A stretch of 64,000 bases of DNA from Muribaculaceae bacterium Isolate-110 (HZI) (GCA_003762875.1 RIBL01000004.1:62001-126000), one strand, 5' to 3'; counted from the stretch's first letter, positions 8,818-18,206 are shown. Translations and numbers: made by a program. The notes: generated by a model from the letters alone, not told the origin.

Positions 8818-9741
8818 TTAGGAGCGGTGGTTGCGGGGGTGGTAGGCGAGGATGTCGGAGCGGAGGGTGGTGGTGTCGAGGTGGATATAGATCTGGGTGG
8901 TGGCTATCGATTCATGACCGAGCATCTGCTGGATGGCGCGGAGATTGGCTCCGCCTTCGAGCAGATGGGTGGCGAAAGAGTGACGTAGAGTGTGGGGCGA
9001 GATATTTTTGCGTATGCCGGCGGCCTGTGCGAGCCCTTTGACTATCTGAAAGGCGCGCTGTCGGGTGAGACGGCCTCCCCGCCGGTTGAGAAATAGGATG
9101 TTTTCATCTCCGTGCTTGATTTTTAGCCGCGAGCGGTCGTTCATCCATGCGTCTATCTCCTCAATGGAGGTGTCGGACATGGGCACCATGCGTTCTTTAT
9201 CGCCTTTACCGGTGACCACGAGGAAGCCTTCGCGCGGATAGAGCTTGGAGATCTCGAGGTTGACGAGTTCGCTCACGCGGAGTCCGCATCCGTATAGCAC
9301 CTCCATCATGGCGCGGTCGCGCTGACACTCCTGCTTGGCATAGTCGATGGATGCTATCATGGAATCAATCTCCTCGACGGTGAGCACTTCGGGCAAGTGG
9401 AGGCCGAGACGTGGCGACTCAAGGAGCTCGCCGGGATTCTCATCAAGATAGCCGTCCATCTCGAGATATGCAAAAAAGGAGCGCAACGACGATACTATGC
9501 GCCCGCGTGTGCTCAGCGCGATGCCCACGTCGTTGAGATCGCCCAGATAGAGACGCAGCACATCGGTGGTGACTTCGCGCAGTGTGGAGGCTTCGCCTTT
9601 GCCGTCGGAGAGCCATTTCAGAAACCGCCTGACGTCACGCACGTAGCCTTCGCGGGTATTGGCGGACGCCCCTTTCTCAAGCGTGAGATAAAGGTTGTAG
9701 TCGGCGATCAGACGGTCGATGTCGAGGATGGAACGGGTCAT
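8818..9741 (-). CDS. xerD: Tyrosine recombinase XerD
   Basis: XerD resolves chromosome dimers at dif together with XerC. With the start at ATG 9741 the protein has 307 aa, the usual size; a longer frame to 9861 only reads through the upstream gene. The N-terminal SAM-like core-binding domain covers residues 1-95 and the catalytic domain 115-300. The full catalytic set is visible: R155 (GLRVSEL), K179 (GKGDKER), H250 and R253 (SPHTLRHSF), H276 (LGHESI) and the Tyr nucleophile Y285 (QIYIHL). The start overlaps the preceding stop as ATGA, so translation is probably coupled. A mobile-element integrase is less likely, given length and context. Confidence 0.92.
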   Translation of the reverse strand: MTRSILDIDRLIADYNLYLTLEKGASANTREGYVRDVRRFLKWLSDGKGEASTLREVTTDVLRLYLGDLNDVGIALSTRGRIVSSLRSFFAYLEMDGYLDENPGELLESPRLGLHLPEVLTVEEIDSMIASIDYAKQECQRDRAMMEVLYGCGLRVSELVNLEISKLYPREGFLVVTGKGDKERMVPMSDTSIEEIDAWMNDRSRLKIKHGDENILFLNRRGGRLTRQRAFQIVKGLAQAAGIRKNISPHTLRHSFATHLLEGGANLRAIQQMLGHESIATTQIYIHLDTTTLRSDILAYHPRNHRS

Positions 9742-10235
9742 AGCTGTAAGAAGTTCACTTCGTAATCCTGTCTCGGGAGGTCGTGGCGGATGACAGCTAT
9801 GCCGACGAGCCCGTCGGTAAATGTCATGCCGGATGTCATAGAGGCGAGCAGCGCGGCCCATCGGCTGTCATGGCCGGTGATATTACGCTCGACAAGCACC
9901 TCGACCCCTGGGGCGGTGAGACGTATGCCTGCAAAGGGAATGCCCGTAGTGTCGGCACTGACCTCGACCCTCGAGTCGGCAAGGGCTATGGCCTCGCGCT
10001 CGGTGTCGGTGAGACGCAAGGCGTCGACGCGCGACGGCGCGAACTCACACACCAGCCGGAAGAGCAGCTTGTGCCACCCCGGCGAGGGCATGGCTTCTAT
10101 CCGGGGCCAGGCGTAATATGCCGCCGCCCCGCGCTGCCTCAGCACAGTGGTGATGAAGCGATAGGCAAAGGGTGAGTGCACTCCGTGGCCGCGGCTGCGC
10201 CACCAGCGTCGGATCGCGCGGGCGAGCGGTGTCAT
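9738..10235 (-). CDS. Shrunken class I methyltransferase-like protein
   Basis: A 165-aa protein. Its N-terminus has RGHGVHSPFAYRFI, which is characteristic of a Bacteroidota family annotated as SAM-dependent methyltransferase, and its C-terminus (about residues 125-160) resembles the end of the same family. The expected glycine-rich SAM motif between them is missing and the protein is roughly 70-100 residues short, so it is probably not catalytic. It overlaps yfhO upstream and xerD downstream by 4 bases each (ATGA both times), so it is translated as part of a tight operon. The role is unknown. The family assignment comes from memory of the motif. Confidence 0.7.
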   Translation of the reverse strand: MTPLARAIRRWWRSRGHGVHSPFAYRFITTVLRQRGAAAYYAWPRIEAMPSPGWHKLLFRLVCEFAPSRVDALRLTDTEREAIALADSRVEVSADTTGIPFAGIRLTAPGVEVLVERNITGHDSRWAALLASMTSGMTFTDGLVGIAVIRHDLPRQDYEVNFLQL

Positions 10236-12757
10236 TTAGAGGATGTGACTTTTTTTCGGGCCATATATTTTCTGACAGCAAGACCTATGGCCACGGCTAT
10301 CGCTATATATATAAGTATAATGGCGATGATGGCCACGGTGTCGGCCGTGCGGGTCGACTCGGGGTCGAACGTCATCACGATCTCATGGTCGCCTGCCGGC
10401 ACGCGCAGAGCGCGAAGCACATAGTTGACCCGTCCCAGACGAGCGGGCTGACCGTCAACGGTCGCTGTCCATCCCCATGGGAAATACACCTCGGAGAAGA
10501 CCGCTACGCCCCCCTTGGCCGAGCGGGCGCGATAGGTGAGACGGTCGGGAGCATAGGACGTCTCATAGATGGTGTCGCCGGGAGCCACGGCCGAGCCGTC
10601 GCCAAGCACGTCGCGGAAACTCTTGTCGGCCACGGCCTCGCGTGCGGGGTCAATCTGCGAGAGACGCTCCATCTCGTCATCGGCCCCGTCGGCATAGCTC
10701 ACCGACTCCACCCACCAGGCATTGCCGAGGGCTTCGGGATTGGCGAGCGGCTGACCGTCCATGCCCACGACATAGCGGGCGTTGAGCATATTGAGCACAT
10801 TCCAGTCGGCATCGGTCTGAGAGCCGTTGGTAAAGTGAGAGAGGTGGCGGTCAATGAGGTCCTGATAGCGGGTAAGCTTGGCCGCATGATAGCCTCCGAT
10901 GGCCTTGTGGTAATAGGAAGGGTCGGCACTGAAGAAGCGTGGGATGTCCATCACGCGATAGTTCATGGCAGTGTCGGCGAGTATGGCCTTGTCGGCCTGA
11001 GTCATGGCTATAGGCGGGCCGACAGTCACCTGCTTAGGCACGAAACTGTCGTGACTGAGATAACGCTTGTTGACACCATAGAGGTCGCAGAGCACCAGCA
11101 CGCCTATCACAGCGACAGCGGGCACCATCTTCAGCCGTCCGCGCATGCATGCCACAAGCACCACCGCGCCAACGGCCACGATGATGAAGCTGCGCATGGC
11201 GTCGGCCTCGAGCAGACCGTAACGCAGCGACTCGACAGCCGCATAGATGTCAGGATTGCTCAGCGAGAAGGAGCGGGCCGTGGCGTTGTCATAGCCCTGC
11301 TGCACGAGCGATGAGGTGATGTAACCGTCAATCATGCGGTCGTTGTCGGTAATGGCCGAGCCGTAGACTCCCGGAGCCACCATGCCGATGACGCAGAGAG
11401 CGAGCGTGACGCCGAAACACCACAGAAGCGGACGGCGGTAGCGTGCATAGCTGTCGGGGGTGGTGACAAGCTGCTGCAATGCCATGACGGCGAGCAGAGG
11501 CATGGTAAACTCGGCGATGACGAGTATGCTCTCGACTGCACGAAACTTGGCATACATCGGGGCCACGGCAAGCATGATGTCGGTAAAGACCATGGCGTGC
11601 TTGCCCCAGGCAAGGAGTATGGAGAACACCGTGAGCGCGAGCAGAGCCCACTTCATCGGCCCCTTGACTATCACACACCCCAGCAGGAACATCGCAAAGA
11701 TGAGTGCGCCGACATAGACGGGACCATTGGTGCCCTCGGGGTCGCCGAAATAGTGGCTCATATAGCTGAGATACTGCTGCTCGAGCTGTCCGTAGGAGCG
11801 GGCGTCGTCGAGGTCGGAGAGATTCATAGCAGCCATGCGGCCCTGGGTCGGGCGCACCGATGCGCCACCCTTGATGTCGGGTATGAGCAGCGAGAATGTC
11901 TCGGAGGGCTGATAGCTGTATTGCGTTATATAATCCTTGTCAAGACCTGAGGTTGACTGCGAAGCCGAGGCGGCGGCCTGGGTGAGTTCGGAGTGGCGGC
12001 CGCGCATGGTTTCCTTGGAGTATTCGTAGGTGTTGTAGAGATTGGGCATATTGGCGGCCACGGCAAGCACAGCGGCCACGGCAAGCACTCCGGTAGCCTT
12101 GCCCCACTCTTTCATGGCCTTGGTGCGCCATGCCGTGACGCCACAGGCTATGACGATGCCGAGGATTACGTAGATGAAGTAGTAGGACATCTGGACGTGA
12201 TTGCTCGCTATCTGCATCATGGCAAAGAAAGCCGCCAGGGCTCCCCCCGCGAGATAACGACCGCGATAACACATGATTATGCCCGCTATGGTCGGCGGGA
12301 TATAGGCGAGAGTGACGAATTTCCATATATGTCCGGCACCTATGATTATTATAAAATAGGTGGAGAAACCGTAGGCTATGGCTCCGATAAGAGCTATATA
12401 CCACCTCATATCCATGGCTATGAGGAGGATAAAAAATCCGACCATCATCATGGCTATGAGCGACGAGGGCGAGGGGAGCCCGAGGCCCATCACGGTATTG
12501 ACCCATCCTATGAGCCCCGAAGAGGTGTAGGTGGGTTTGATCTGAAAGGTTGGCATTCCGGAGAAGAGTGAGTTGGTCCAGCGTGACACCTGCCCGGTCT
12601 GCTCCATGTGTTGCATCAGCTCGTGACTGATGGCCACGCCCTGCTGCATGTCATGCTGACGGAGCTCGTTGCCCTGGATTGCATCGGGATAAAAGAAGGC
12701 GAAGGCCACCGCAGCGATGACAGCAAGCCCCGCTATAAAAGTCAGTATTTTTTTCAT
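10232..12757 (-). CDS. YfhO-family multi-pass membrane protein
   Basis: An 841-aa inner-membrane protein. It has an N-terminal helix (residues 4-24), a periplasmic loop with SGMPTFQI, about a dozen hydrophobic segments up to about residue 560, a soluble domain, and a last helix near residues 805-825. YfhO-family proteins have a GT-C-like fold and are linked in Gram-positive bacteria to glycosylation of lipoteichoic acids; in Bacteroidota the substrate is unknown. The soluble C-terminal part, with GYHAAKLTRYQDL and WNVLNMLNARYVV, is typical of the Bacteroidota members. It comes 26 bases after the lipoprotein gene and overlaps the methyltransferase-like gene. Confidence 0.85.
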   Translation of the reverse strand: MKKILTFIAGLAVIAAVAFAFFYPDAIQGNELRQHDMQQGVAISHELMQHMEQTGQVSRWTNSLFSGMPTFQIKPTYTSSGLIGWVNTVMGLGLPSPSSLIAMMMVGFFILLIAMDMRWYIALIGAIAYGFSTYFIIIIGAGHIWKFVTLAYIPPTIAGIIMCYRGRYLAGGALAAFFAMMQIASNHVQMSYYFIYVILGIVIACGVTAWRTKAMKEWGKATGVLAVAAVLAVAANMPNLYNTYEYSKETMRGRHSELTQAAASASQSTSGLDKDYITQYSYQPSETFSLLIPDIKGGASVRPTQGRMAAMNLSDLDDARSYGQLEQQYLSYMSHYFGDPEGTNGPVYVGALIFAMFLLGCVIVKGPMKWALLALTVFSILLAWGKHAMVFTDIMLAVAPMYAKFRAVESILVIAEFTMPLLAVMALQQLVTTPDSYARYRRPLLWCFGVTLALCVIGMVAPGVYGSAITDNDRMIDGYITSSLVQQGYDNATARSFSLSNPDIYAAVESLRYGLLEADAMRSFIIVAVGAVVLVACMRGRLKMVPAVAVIGVLVLCDLYGVNKRYLSHDSFVPKQVTVGPPIAMTQADKAILADTAMNYRVMDIPRFFSADPSYYHKAIGGYHAAKLTRYQDLIDRHLSHFTNGSQTDADWNVLNMLNARYVVGMDGQPLANPEALGNAWWVESVSYADGADDEMERLSQIDPAREAVADKSFRDVLGDGSAVAPGDTIYETSYAPDRLTYRARSAKGGVAVFSEVYFPWGWTATVDGQPARLGRVNYVLRALRVPAGDHEIVMTFDPESTRTADTVAIIAIILIYIAIAVAIGLAVRKYMARKKVTSSK

Positions 12758-12783
12758 AAATCGGATGTAAGGGGATGGGGGGA

Positions 12784-13341
12784 TTACTCGGCCGGACGGA
12801 GCTCGAGGGGTATCTCTTCGGCCACACTGTCGGCGGCGGCCGAGTCGGCGGCAGCGGGCTCGGGGGCGTTCAGCGTGCCATCCTGGATGGCGTCATACTG
12901 CGCGAGCCGCTCGCGAAACATTACAGCTATCGAGTCAAAATCCACCTCGGGATTGATGCGTTTGGCCTTGGCAAACGCCGCGCGGGTGTCTTTGGGATTG
13001 GTGGAAACGGCTATGTCATAGACGTCGATATATTTGCGTATGGTCTCGAGGTCGCGGCGACGCTCCTTGGCTGCCACGGCGTCGTTGTGCACGCTAAGAA
13101 AAGCCATGAGCACCTGCACGGTCTGCTCGGGGGTGAAATCGTCAACAAAAAGCGACATGCTGTCGGCCATAGCCGAGGCGCGGCCTATATTGCCCACGTT
13201 GAGGGCCTCGGCAAGCTGTGTGTTTTGCTCGTCGACGCTTTCGGCGACTGTTTCCGACTCCTCGCCGCTTGTCTTAGACCCGCATGCGGCCATGCAGGAC
13301 ATCAGCACGACAAGGGCGATAAGTGATAGTATATATCTCAT
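12784..13341 (-). CDS. Putative lipoprotein of unknown function
   Basis: A 185-aa protein. The signal peptide MRYILSLIALVVLMSCMAAC ends in a lipobox-like Cys near residue 20. The mature part is acidic, mostly alpha-helical and Ala/Glu-rich at the end, with no motif I recognise. I chose ATG 13341 over TTG 13347 because it starts the signal peptide directly. A TATTTTTG -7 box (13371-13364, minus strand) gives a leader of about 15-20 bases. It probably heads the operon with yfhO, the methyltransferase-like gene and xerD. Confidence 0.7.
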   Translation of the reverse strand: MRYILSLIALVVLMSCMAACGSKTSGEESETVAESVDEQNTQLAEALNVGNIGRASAMADSMSLFVDDFTPEQTVQVLMAFLSVHNDAVAAKERRRDLETIRKYIDVYDIAVSTNPKDTRAAFAKAKRINPEVDFDSIAVMFRERLAQYDAIQDGTLNAPEPAAADSAAADSVAEEIPLELRPAE

Positions 13342-13363
13342 TTCCAAATTGATGTTTTGCGTG

Positions 13364-13371
13364 CAAAAATA
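13364..13371 (-). promoter_or_regulatory. -7 box of the lipoprotein-yfhO-xerD group
   Basis: TATTTTTG on the minus strand, about 22 bases before ATG 13341. I see no clear TTG -33 box at the right distance, so only the -7 element is claimed. Confidence 0.5.
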
Positions 13372-13481
13372 CGGAAAAATATTTAGAGATACAATTCTTA
13401 TGGTTTATAAAAGTTAAAAAGAGGATAACAGTGCCAAACGACAGACAGGAGTTTTTTAGATGGTGTTTAAACAGTAAGAAT

Positions 13482-13512
13482 TTGCATAATCGCATGAATT
13501 TGTATAACTTTG
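13482..13512 (+). promoter_or_regulatory. Promoter of the subtilase gene
   Basis: TTG at 13482-13484 and TAACTTTG at 13505-13512, 20 bases apart, an exact match to the phylum consensus. The predicted leader is about 80 bases. Confidence 0.75.
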
Positions 13513-13597
13513 ACCCCTGACTCCATGACTCTATCATAAGAAGTTGTTTAATAATAACCTCTTAGTCTAAACCAATCAACCAATCATCACCCCATCC

Positions 13598-15640
13598 ATG
13601 AAACTCTTATCGCCCCATCTACTGACTCTCTGTGCGTTAGTCACATGCGCCTCAGTTTCGGCACAGGACATCCCATCACAACTCGACGCCATCCACAACG
13701 GCGAGGGCCTGACGCAGAAATATGACGGCTCAGGAATAACCATCGGCATTCTGGACATTGGTTTCGACCCCAACCATCTGGCGTTCAGCCAGCCGGGTAA
13801 TCCCTCTCAGAGCCGCGTCAAGGCTTTTTATTACATCAAAAACGCCCCAAACTCAAAGGTCGACCTTTCGGGATACACCACCGACGCGGAATCGGCATAT
13901 CATGGAACACACGTAGCCGGCATAGCGGCCGGAGGTTATGACGGAGCGGGCCGATATAACGATGGCTCAGGCACCGCCAACTATGACAGGATGCCGACCT
14001 TCGGCGTAGCACCCAACGCCGACATAGTGATGGGCTCTGCGGGAGCCAATCTGAGTTCCACTACCTTAGGCAACGGTCTCTCGGCTCTGCTCAACGACTA
14101 TGCCCCCGCCTCAGGCAAACCCATAGTCATAAATATCTCGTCGGGCGACATCCAGGGCTCGCGCAGCGGTACGGGTGCAGGTGTGACCGGCTCAATCGTG
14201 GCGGACTATGCCGGCCGAGGAGACATTATCTGCGTGGCCGCAGGCAATGAGGGAGCCTTGCGATGCGCCATGAAGGTGGTTGGCAGCGACAATGCTCCTG
14301 AAGAATATTGCGTAGGCCTCCCCTACACCTCCGAACAAAAGACCACACACGTCTACTCCACCCCGCGACTGAAAGAGGGAGCGACTGGTTTCCCTACAGT
14401 AAGCGGAATGGCCGGACCGGCGCAGGTCGATTTTATCGTCTATGACTCAGATTCGGGCGAAATATGTTTCAGCCGCAATCTCAACGACATCCTTTCGTCA
14501 GTGCAAAAAGCCATAGGCGGCAGCAAAACCGCCAATCAGGGCTGTGAGGTGAACAAGGATTTCGACAAATGGTTTTCAGACGACTCCTACATACGCATCG
14601 CGGACGGCTGGCTCAACGCCACCCGCGAAGGAGCATCAATAGTGCTCTCGGAGAAAAGCGAGTACAGATTTCAGATATTCTCGCGGCTCAAAGGCGGCAA
14701 GGATTCGCGCTACCGCCCCGGCCTGTATGTCAGCTGCCGCAAGGGGGAGAGGGTGTATGGCTACACTATCAACAATACGCTTGACTCATATGGCGTAGGT
14801 GCGGCCTCCAATGCCGACAAGACCAAAACTTATCCTGCATGGCACCAGGGCACCACCGACGGCTCGCTCTGCGGCATCGCCACCATCGATAACATAATAT
14901 CGGTAGGTGCTTGCTCGGCCACTTCACGCACAAGCTATCTCAACGGCAATTCTTATGCGGCTTCAATCAAGCCCGGAGAGATATGGCCGTCGTCATCATA
15001 CGGTCAGAACACCTTCACAGGCGAACGTCTGCCCCACGTCGTGGCTCCGGGCTATAACGTCATCTCGGCGGCAAACCGCTATACCACCCAAAAGATCAAC
15101 AATGACTCTTATGCCTCAGCTTCGGCTCAATATGGCGGCGAGACCTATTACTGGCTTCCACTGACCGGCACTTCGATGGCATCACCTTTCGTGGCTGGCA
15201 CCATCGCCCTGTGGCTCCAGGCCGATCCTAAGCTGACGGTGGCCGACATCAAGGAGGTATTTCGCAACACCAACGTGTATCCCGAGGCAGTGCTCGCTCT
15301 TCCGGAGGATGACGAGAAGCGTCTGCGCTGGGGCGGCGGCATGATACAGCCGCTGGCCGGTCTGAAATATATCATAGAAAAGAATGCTCAGACGAGTATA
15401 GCCAACGTCTCCGCGAGCCGCGAGATTCTCGTGGAACAATCTGACACAGAGGTGTGTGTGTTTGTGGCGGGCGAGTCTCAGTTGCGCGCGCGGCTCGTCT
15501 CTATGACGGGTGCCGCCGTGGCTTCGACGTCGGCCGCCGGAAATGAGATACGCCTCTCGACCGCCGGACTGCCTGGCGGCGTGTATATCCTTGAGCTACA
15601 AGGCTCAGCTTCACGATTTACTCAGAAGATACTATTATAG
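13598..15640 (+). CDS. Subtilisin-like serine protease (S8) with a T9SS sorting domain
   Basis: A 680-aa secreted protease. The signal peptide covers residues 1-22 (ending SVSA before QD). The S8 catalytic triad is Asp53 in GILDIGFD, His102 in YHGTHVAGIA and Ser526 in GTSMASPF. A large insert sits between His and Ser, as in other Bacteroidales subtilases. Residues about 600-680 look like a type A T9SS C-terminal domain: a beta-rich segment with RLVSMTGAAV, then GLPGGVYILEL and a final basic-hydrophobic strand FTQKILL. The protein should therefore cross the inner membrane by Sec and the outer membrane by the T9SS encoded 8-22 kb downstream, and be attached to the cell surface or released. Its substrate is unknown. 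Confidence 0.93.
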   Translation: MKLLSPHLLTLCALVTCASVSAQDIPSQLDAIHNGEGLTQKYDGSGITIGILDIGFDPNHLAFSQPGNPSQSRVKAFYYIKNAPNSKVDLSGYTTDAESAYHGTHVAGIAAGGYDGAGRYNDGSGTANYDRMPTFGVAPNADIVMGSAGANLSSTTLGNGLSALLNDYAPASGKPIVINISSGDIQGSRSGTGAGVTGSIVADYAGRGDIICVAAGNEGALRCAMKVVGSDNAPEEYCVGLPYTSEQKTTHVYSTPRLKEGATGFPTVSGMAGPAQVDFIVYDSDSGEICFSRNLNDILSSVQKAIGGSKTANQGCEVNKDFDKWFSDDSYIRIADGWLNATREGASIVLSEKSEYRFQIFSRLKGGKDSRYRPGLYVSCRKGERVYGYTINNTLDSYGVGAASNADKTKTYPAWHQGTTDGSLCGIATIDNIISVGACSATSRTSYLNGNSYAASIKPGEIWPSSSYGQNTFTGERLPHVVAPGYNVISAANRYTTQKINNDSYASASAQYGGETYYWLPLTGTSMASPFVAGTIALWLQADPKLTVADIKEVFRNTNVYPEAVLALPEDDEKRLRWGGGMIQPLAGLKYIIEKNAQTSIANVSASREILVEQSDTEVCVFVAGESQLRARLVSMTGAAVASTSAAGNEIRLSTAGLPGGVYILELQGSASRFTQKILL

Positions 15641-15653
15641 GTTATTTCTCATA

Positions 15654-15752
15654 GTTTAGAAAGTTAAAGGAGTTTAGAAAGTTAATACAGGGGCACGGAA
15701 GTCAATAAAATGCCCCAGTCTTAACTTTCTAAACTCCTTTAACTTTCTAAAC
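15654..15752. repeat. Inverted repeat, 32-bp arms (family C), after the subtilase gene
   Basis: Arms 15654-15685 and 15721-15752 are exact reverse complements. Each arm is itself a tandem of GTTTAGAAAGTTAA-like units. The loop holds a second small stem, GGGGCA with TGCCCC. It probably acts as a terminator. Confidence 0.8.
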
Positions 15753-15800
15753 CATAAGAGATAAACGGCAGCGTTTGTGTTAACGCTTGTTAAATGATTA

Positions 15801-15830
15801 GGGGGGGGCAAAATTTTTATATTATTTTTG
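15801..15830 (+). promoter_or_regulatory. G8 tract and -7 box upstream of the LruC gene
   Basis: Eight G residues (15801-15808) lie 14 bases before a TATTTTTG -7 box (15823-15830). That puts the tract where the -33 element would be. No separate TTG is seen at normal spacing. A homopolymer here could change promoter strength by slippage; this is inference. Confidence 0.5.
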
Positions 15831-15950
15831 CAAAACTTATCAGACCTGACAGATATCTAATTTATAACCTGATATAGTCACATTTTGATATTACCTAAAC
15901 AATCATTCACTAACCTTCCAATTTATTCACTCAATACATTCACCTAACTT

Positions 15951-18206
15951 ATGCTTAAACACATGAGATACAGGCAACTACTGTCTCTGGCTTTAACGGC
16001 ATCAGTTGGTGCGGCCGTAATCCTGACGGGATGTTCCGCCGAACCGATATTGCCCTCTAAGTCAGAAGAGTACTCCCGCGAGTTCATCAAGAACTTCGGC
16101 GTGTTTGACCGCACCCACGACTGGAACCACGCCACCCGCACCACTGTAGACATCACCACCACCCGCCCGACTGACGTTAAAATCATAGCTGATTATGACG
16201 GCAAACGTTATATATTCGGTTCATACACCAATGTCGACGGCCAAAAAACTCTTGACGTAGACATCCCCAAGGGCGTTACCGACCTCATAGTCCGCGCCAA
16301 CGGCCGCAACTATGCCGTAAAAGCCGGCGGAACAGTAGATTTCAAAACCACAGCCCCGAGCAAATCGCGCGCCTCTCGCACCATCAACGGTGGTACCCGC
16401 ACCACAGGCTCTATCGAGATGACTTTCGGTCAGACCGAGGAGTATAAATACTTCCCGCCCCGCGCCATCCGCGACTTCATCAAACTGGTTCCGGAAAATG
16501 TAAATAATATCACTAAAGTTATACCAAACTTCCATTTCACATCTTTTAAGGACGAAACCATAACTCTGTATCCTTTATATTGGAACACCTCATCATCACA
16601 TGTTCTTGGTGTTTTTTGGCTTGATGATGAAGGAAAGTTCAATTGGATAAATTGTAATGATACTCCAGAACAGCGTCTTGACCGTCATGTTTCGTTCGAG
16701 CAGATGCAAGACCTTTATTGGACGCGAAGCGGAGAACTGACATATTCCGTAAGCAGTTTGAGCAACGACTCATTCCTAAAAGACGGAGTTTTCGATTCCG
16801 ATGCTTTCACAGCACATTACTCCAGCGAAGATAGAGAGTACATGACTGTGGGCAATAACAATGAATCTCTATCAGTAGACACCTCCTCAGGAGCGATACG
16901 TTCAAAAGGCGTAACAGTACGCTTCAATAAGGATGGTGTACGCTTTGGTTTTTATATCAAAGTAAAAGGTTATGCAAACAAACCATTATTAGGAGAGGAT
17001 TTCACTTTCGACGAATTTGGAAATCTAAAATATACCATACTACCGGACAAGGAGCCAAGTTACAAACATGTCATGTTCTCTAACGCATCCCGCAATAGAG
17101 AATATGGTCATATTACAGCTCAATATACGCCCTTTCTATATATGTATGGACCTGACTGGGATTGGAGAGTATGTGAATCAGAGGAAGATATTCCGTTTGA
17201 TGACGATCAGTTGCAAGGATGGTATGGCCCCTCCAATCCAAATAACCGCAACAAATACTATGGCCCTGCAACCAGCGCATGGCAGCTCAAAAATATAAAT
17301 TTCAACTCTGAGATTTATGACAACCCTTGGAGTGATGCGGTTATCGGCATAACATCCGCTTCAACCGAAGAAAATAACGAGCCTCTTAGATATGCCCAAG
17401 CCGCTTTCCTCGAAATCCCAGCCGAAGAGTCTTATGACGGCAAAACACGCAGATATTTTGCATTTGAAGACTGGAAATTGGAAAAGTGCGACCTCAACGA
17501 CCTTATATTCGTTCTTGAATCAACGAAAGTAAAAGTCACAGACGACGAAACAGATGATGACAAAATCATTGAGGATGATCCCGACCCCGATCCCGAAGTC
17601 TGGGAGTGGATTATTGCCTGTGAGGACCTTGGCACGAATGACTTTGACTTTAACGACGTGGTGTTCAGCGTGTCGGGAGCTGTGACCGATGTACAGACCG
17701 AGACCAAGACCGTCAAGGTGAAAGCTCTTGCCGCGGGTGGTACTCTGCCTGTGTACCTATATTATAAGGACAAACAGCTCATGCCCGACGGAGAGGGCGG
17801 TGCAGAGTTTCACGCCTGGTTTGAAGGCAACCACTCGTCGGGTACGGTAATCAATGCCTCGGGTGTGCGCGCAACCGGAAGGACTGCCACTGTAGAGGTG
17901 GACAGCGACTTCACAATGTCGTGCTGCATGACCGCGACCGAAGGAGAGAGCGGCAATATGGGTGGATTTAAGGTAATGGTGGAGCACGCTGACGGCCGCA
18001 CTGTCATCTCGGCCACCAACCCCAATATCGAAAGCATGATAGGCACAGCTCCGCAGATGATATGCGTGCCGGCCACATGGCGGTGGCCCAGGGAGAATGT
18101 GCATATCCGCACAGTGTATCCCGATTTCATCAGATGGTGTGAGAGCGGTCATGACACCACCATCGAATGGCACAACAACCGCAACGGCAACGGGTATTTC
18201 TTATAG
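15951..18206 (+). CDS. LruC-domain (DUF4842) lipoprotein
   Basis: A 751-aa protein. The lipoprotein signal covers residues 1-28, ending ILTGC, followed by SAEP. Residues about 55-110 form a small beta-sandwich-like module (TTVDITTTRPTDVKI onward). The C-terminal LruC/DUF4842 domain starts near residue 545 with WEWIIACEDLGTNDFDFNDVVF, the family hallmark, probably a metal-binding acidic loop. The family occurs in surface and secreted proteins of Bacteroidota, and its function is unknown. The middle (about 16480-17580) is clearly more AT-rich than both ends, suggesting a swapped or fast-evolving surface segment. The preceding G8 tract may make expression variable. Confidence 0.85.
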   Translation: MLKHMRYRQLLSLALTASVGAAVILTGCSAEPILPSKSEEYSREFIKNFGVFDRTHDWNHATRTTVDITTTRPTDVKIIADYDGKRYIFGSYTNVDGQKTLDVDIPKGVTDLIVRANGRNYAVKAGGTVDFKTTAPSKSRASRTINGGTRTTGSIEMTFGQTEEYKYFPPRAIRDFIKLVPENVNNITKVIPNFHFTSFKDETITLYPLYWNTSSSHVLGVFWLDDEGKFNWINCNDTPEQRLDRHVSFEQMQDLYWTRSGELTYSVSSLSNDSFLKDGVFDSDAFTAHYSSEDREYMTVGNNNESLSVDTSSGAIRSKGVTVRFNKDGVRFGFYIKVKGYANKPLLGEDFTFDEFGNLKYTILPDKEPSYKHVMFSNASRNREYGHITAQYTPFLYMYGPDWDWRVCESEEDIPFDDDQLQGWYGPSNPNNRNKYYGPATSAWQLKNINFNSEIYDNPWSDAVIGITSASTEENNEPLRYAQAAFLEIPAEESYDGKTRRYFAFEDWKLEKCDLNDLIFVLESTKVKVTDDETDDDKIIEDDPDPDPEVWEWIIACEDLGTNDFDFNDVVFSVSGAVTDVQTETKTVKVKALAAGGTLPVYLYYKDKQLMPDGEGGAEFHAWFEGNHSSGTVINASGVRATGRTATVEVDSDFTMSCCMTATEGESGNMGGFKVMVEHADGRTVISATNPNIESMIGTAPQMICVPATWRWPRENVHIRTVYPDFIRWCESGHDTTIEWHNNRNGNGYFL

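Noticed and set aside
8760-9041. Gly/Arg/Trp-rich open frame on the plus strand at the end of xerD
   Set aside because: It arises from the 9-base repeats and the antisense of xerD. Composition is unlike any real protein nearby.
8818-9741. Integrase of a mobile element
   Set aside because: The 307-aa length, close match to XerD layout and tight operon with yfhO argue for the chromosomal recombinase. No attachment-site repeats or cargo genes were seen.
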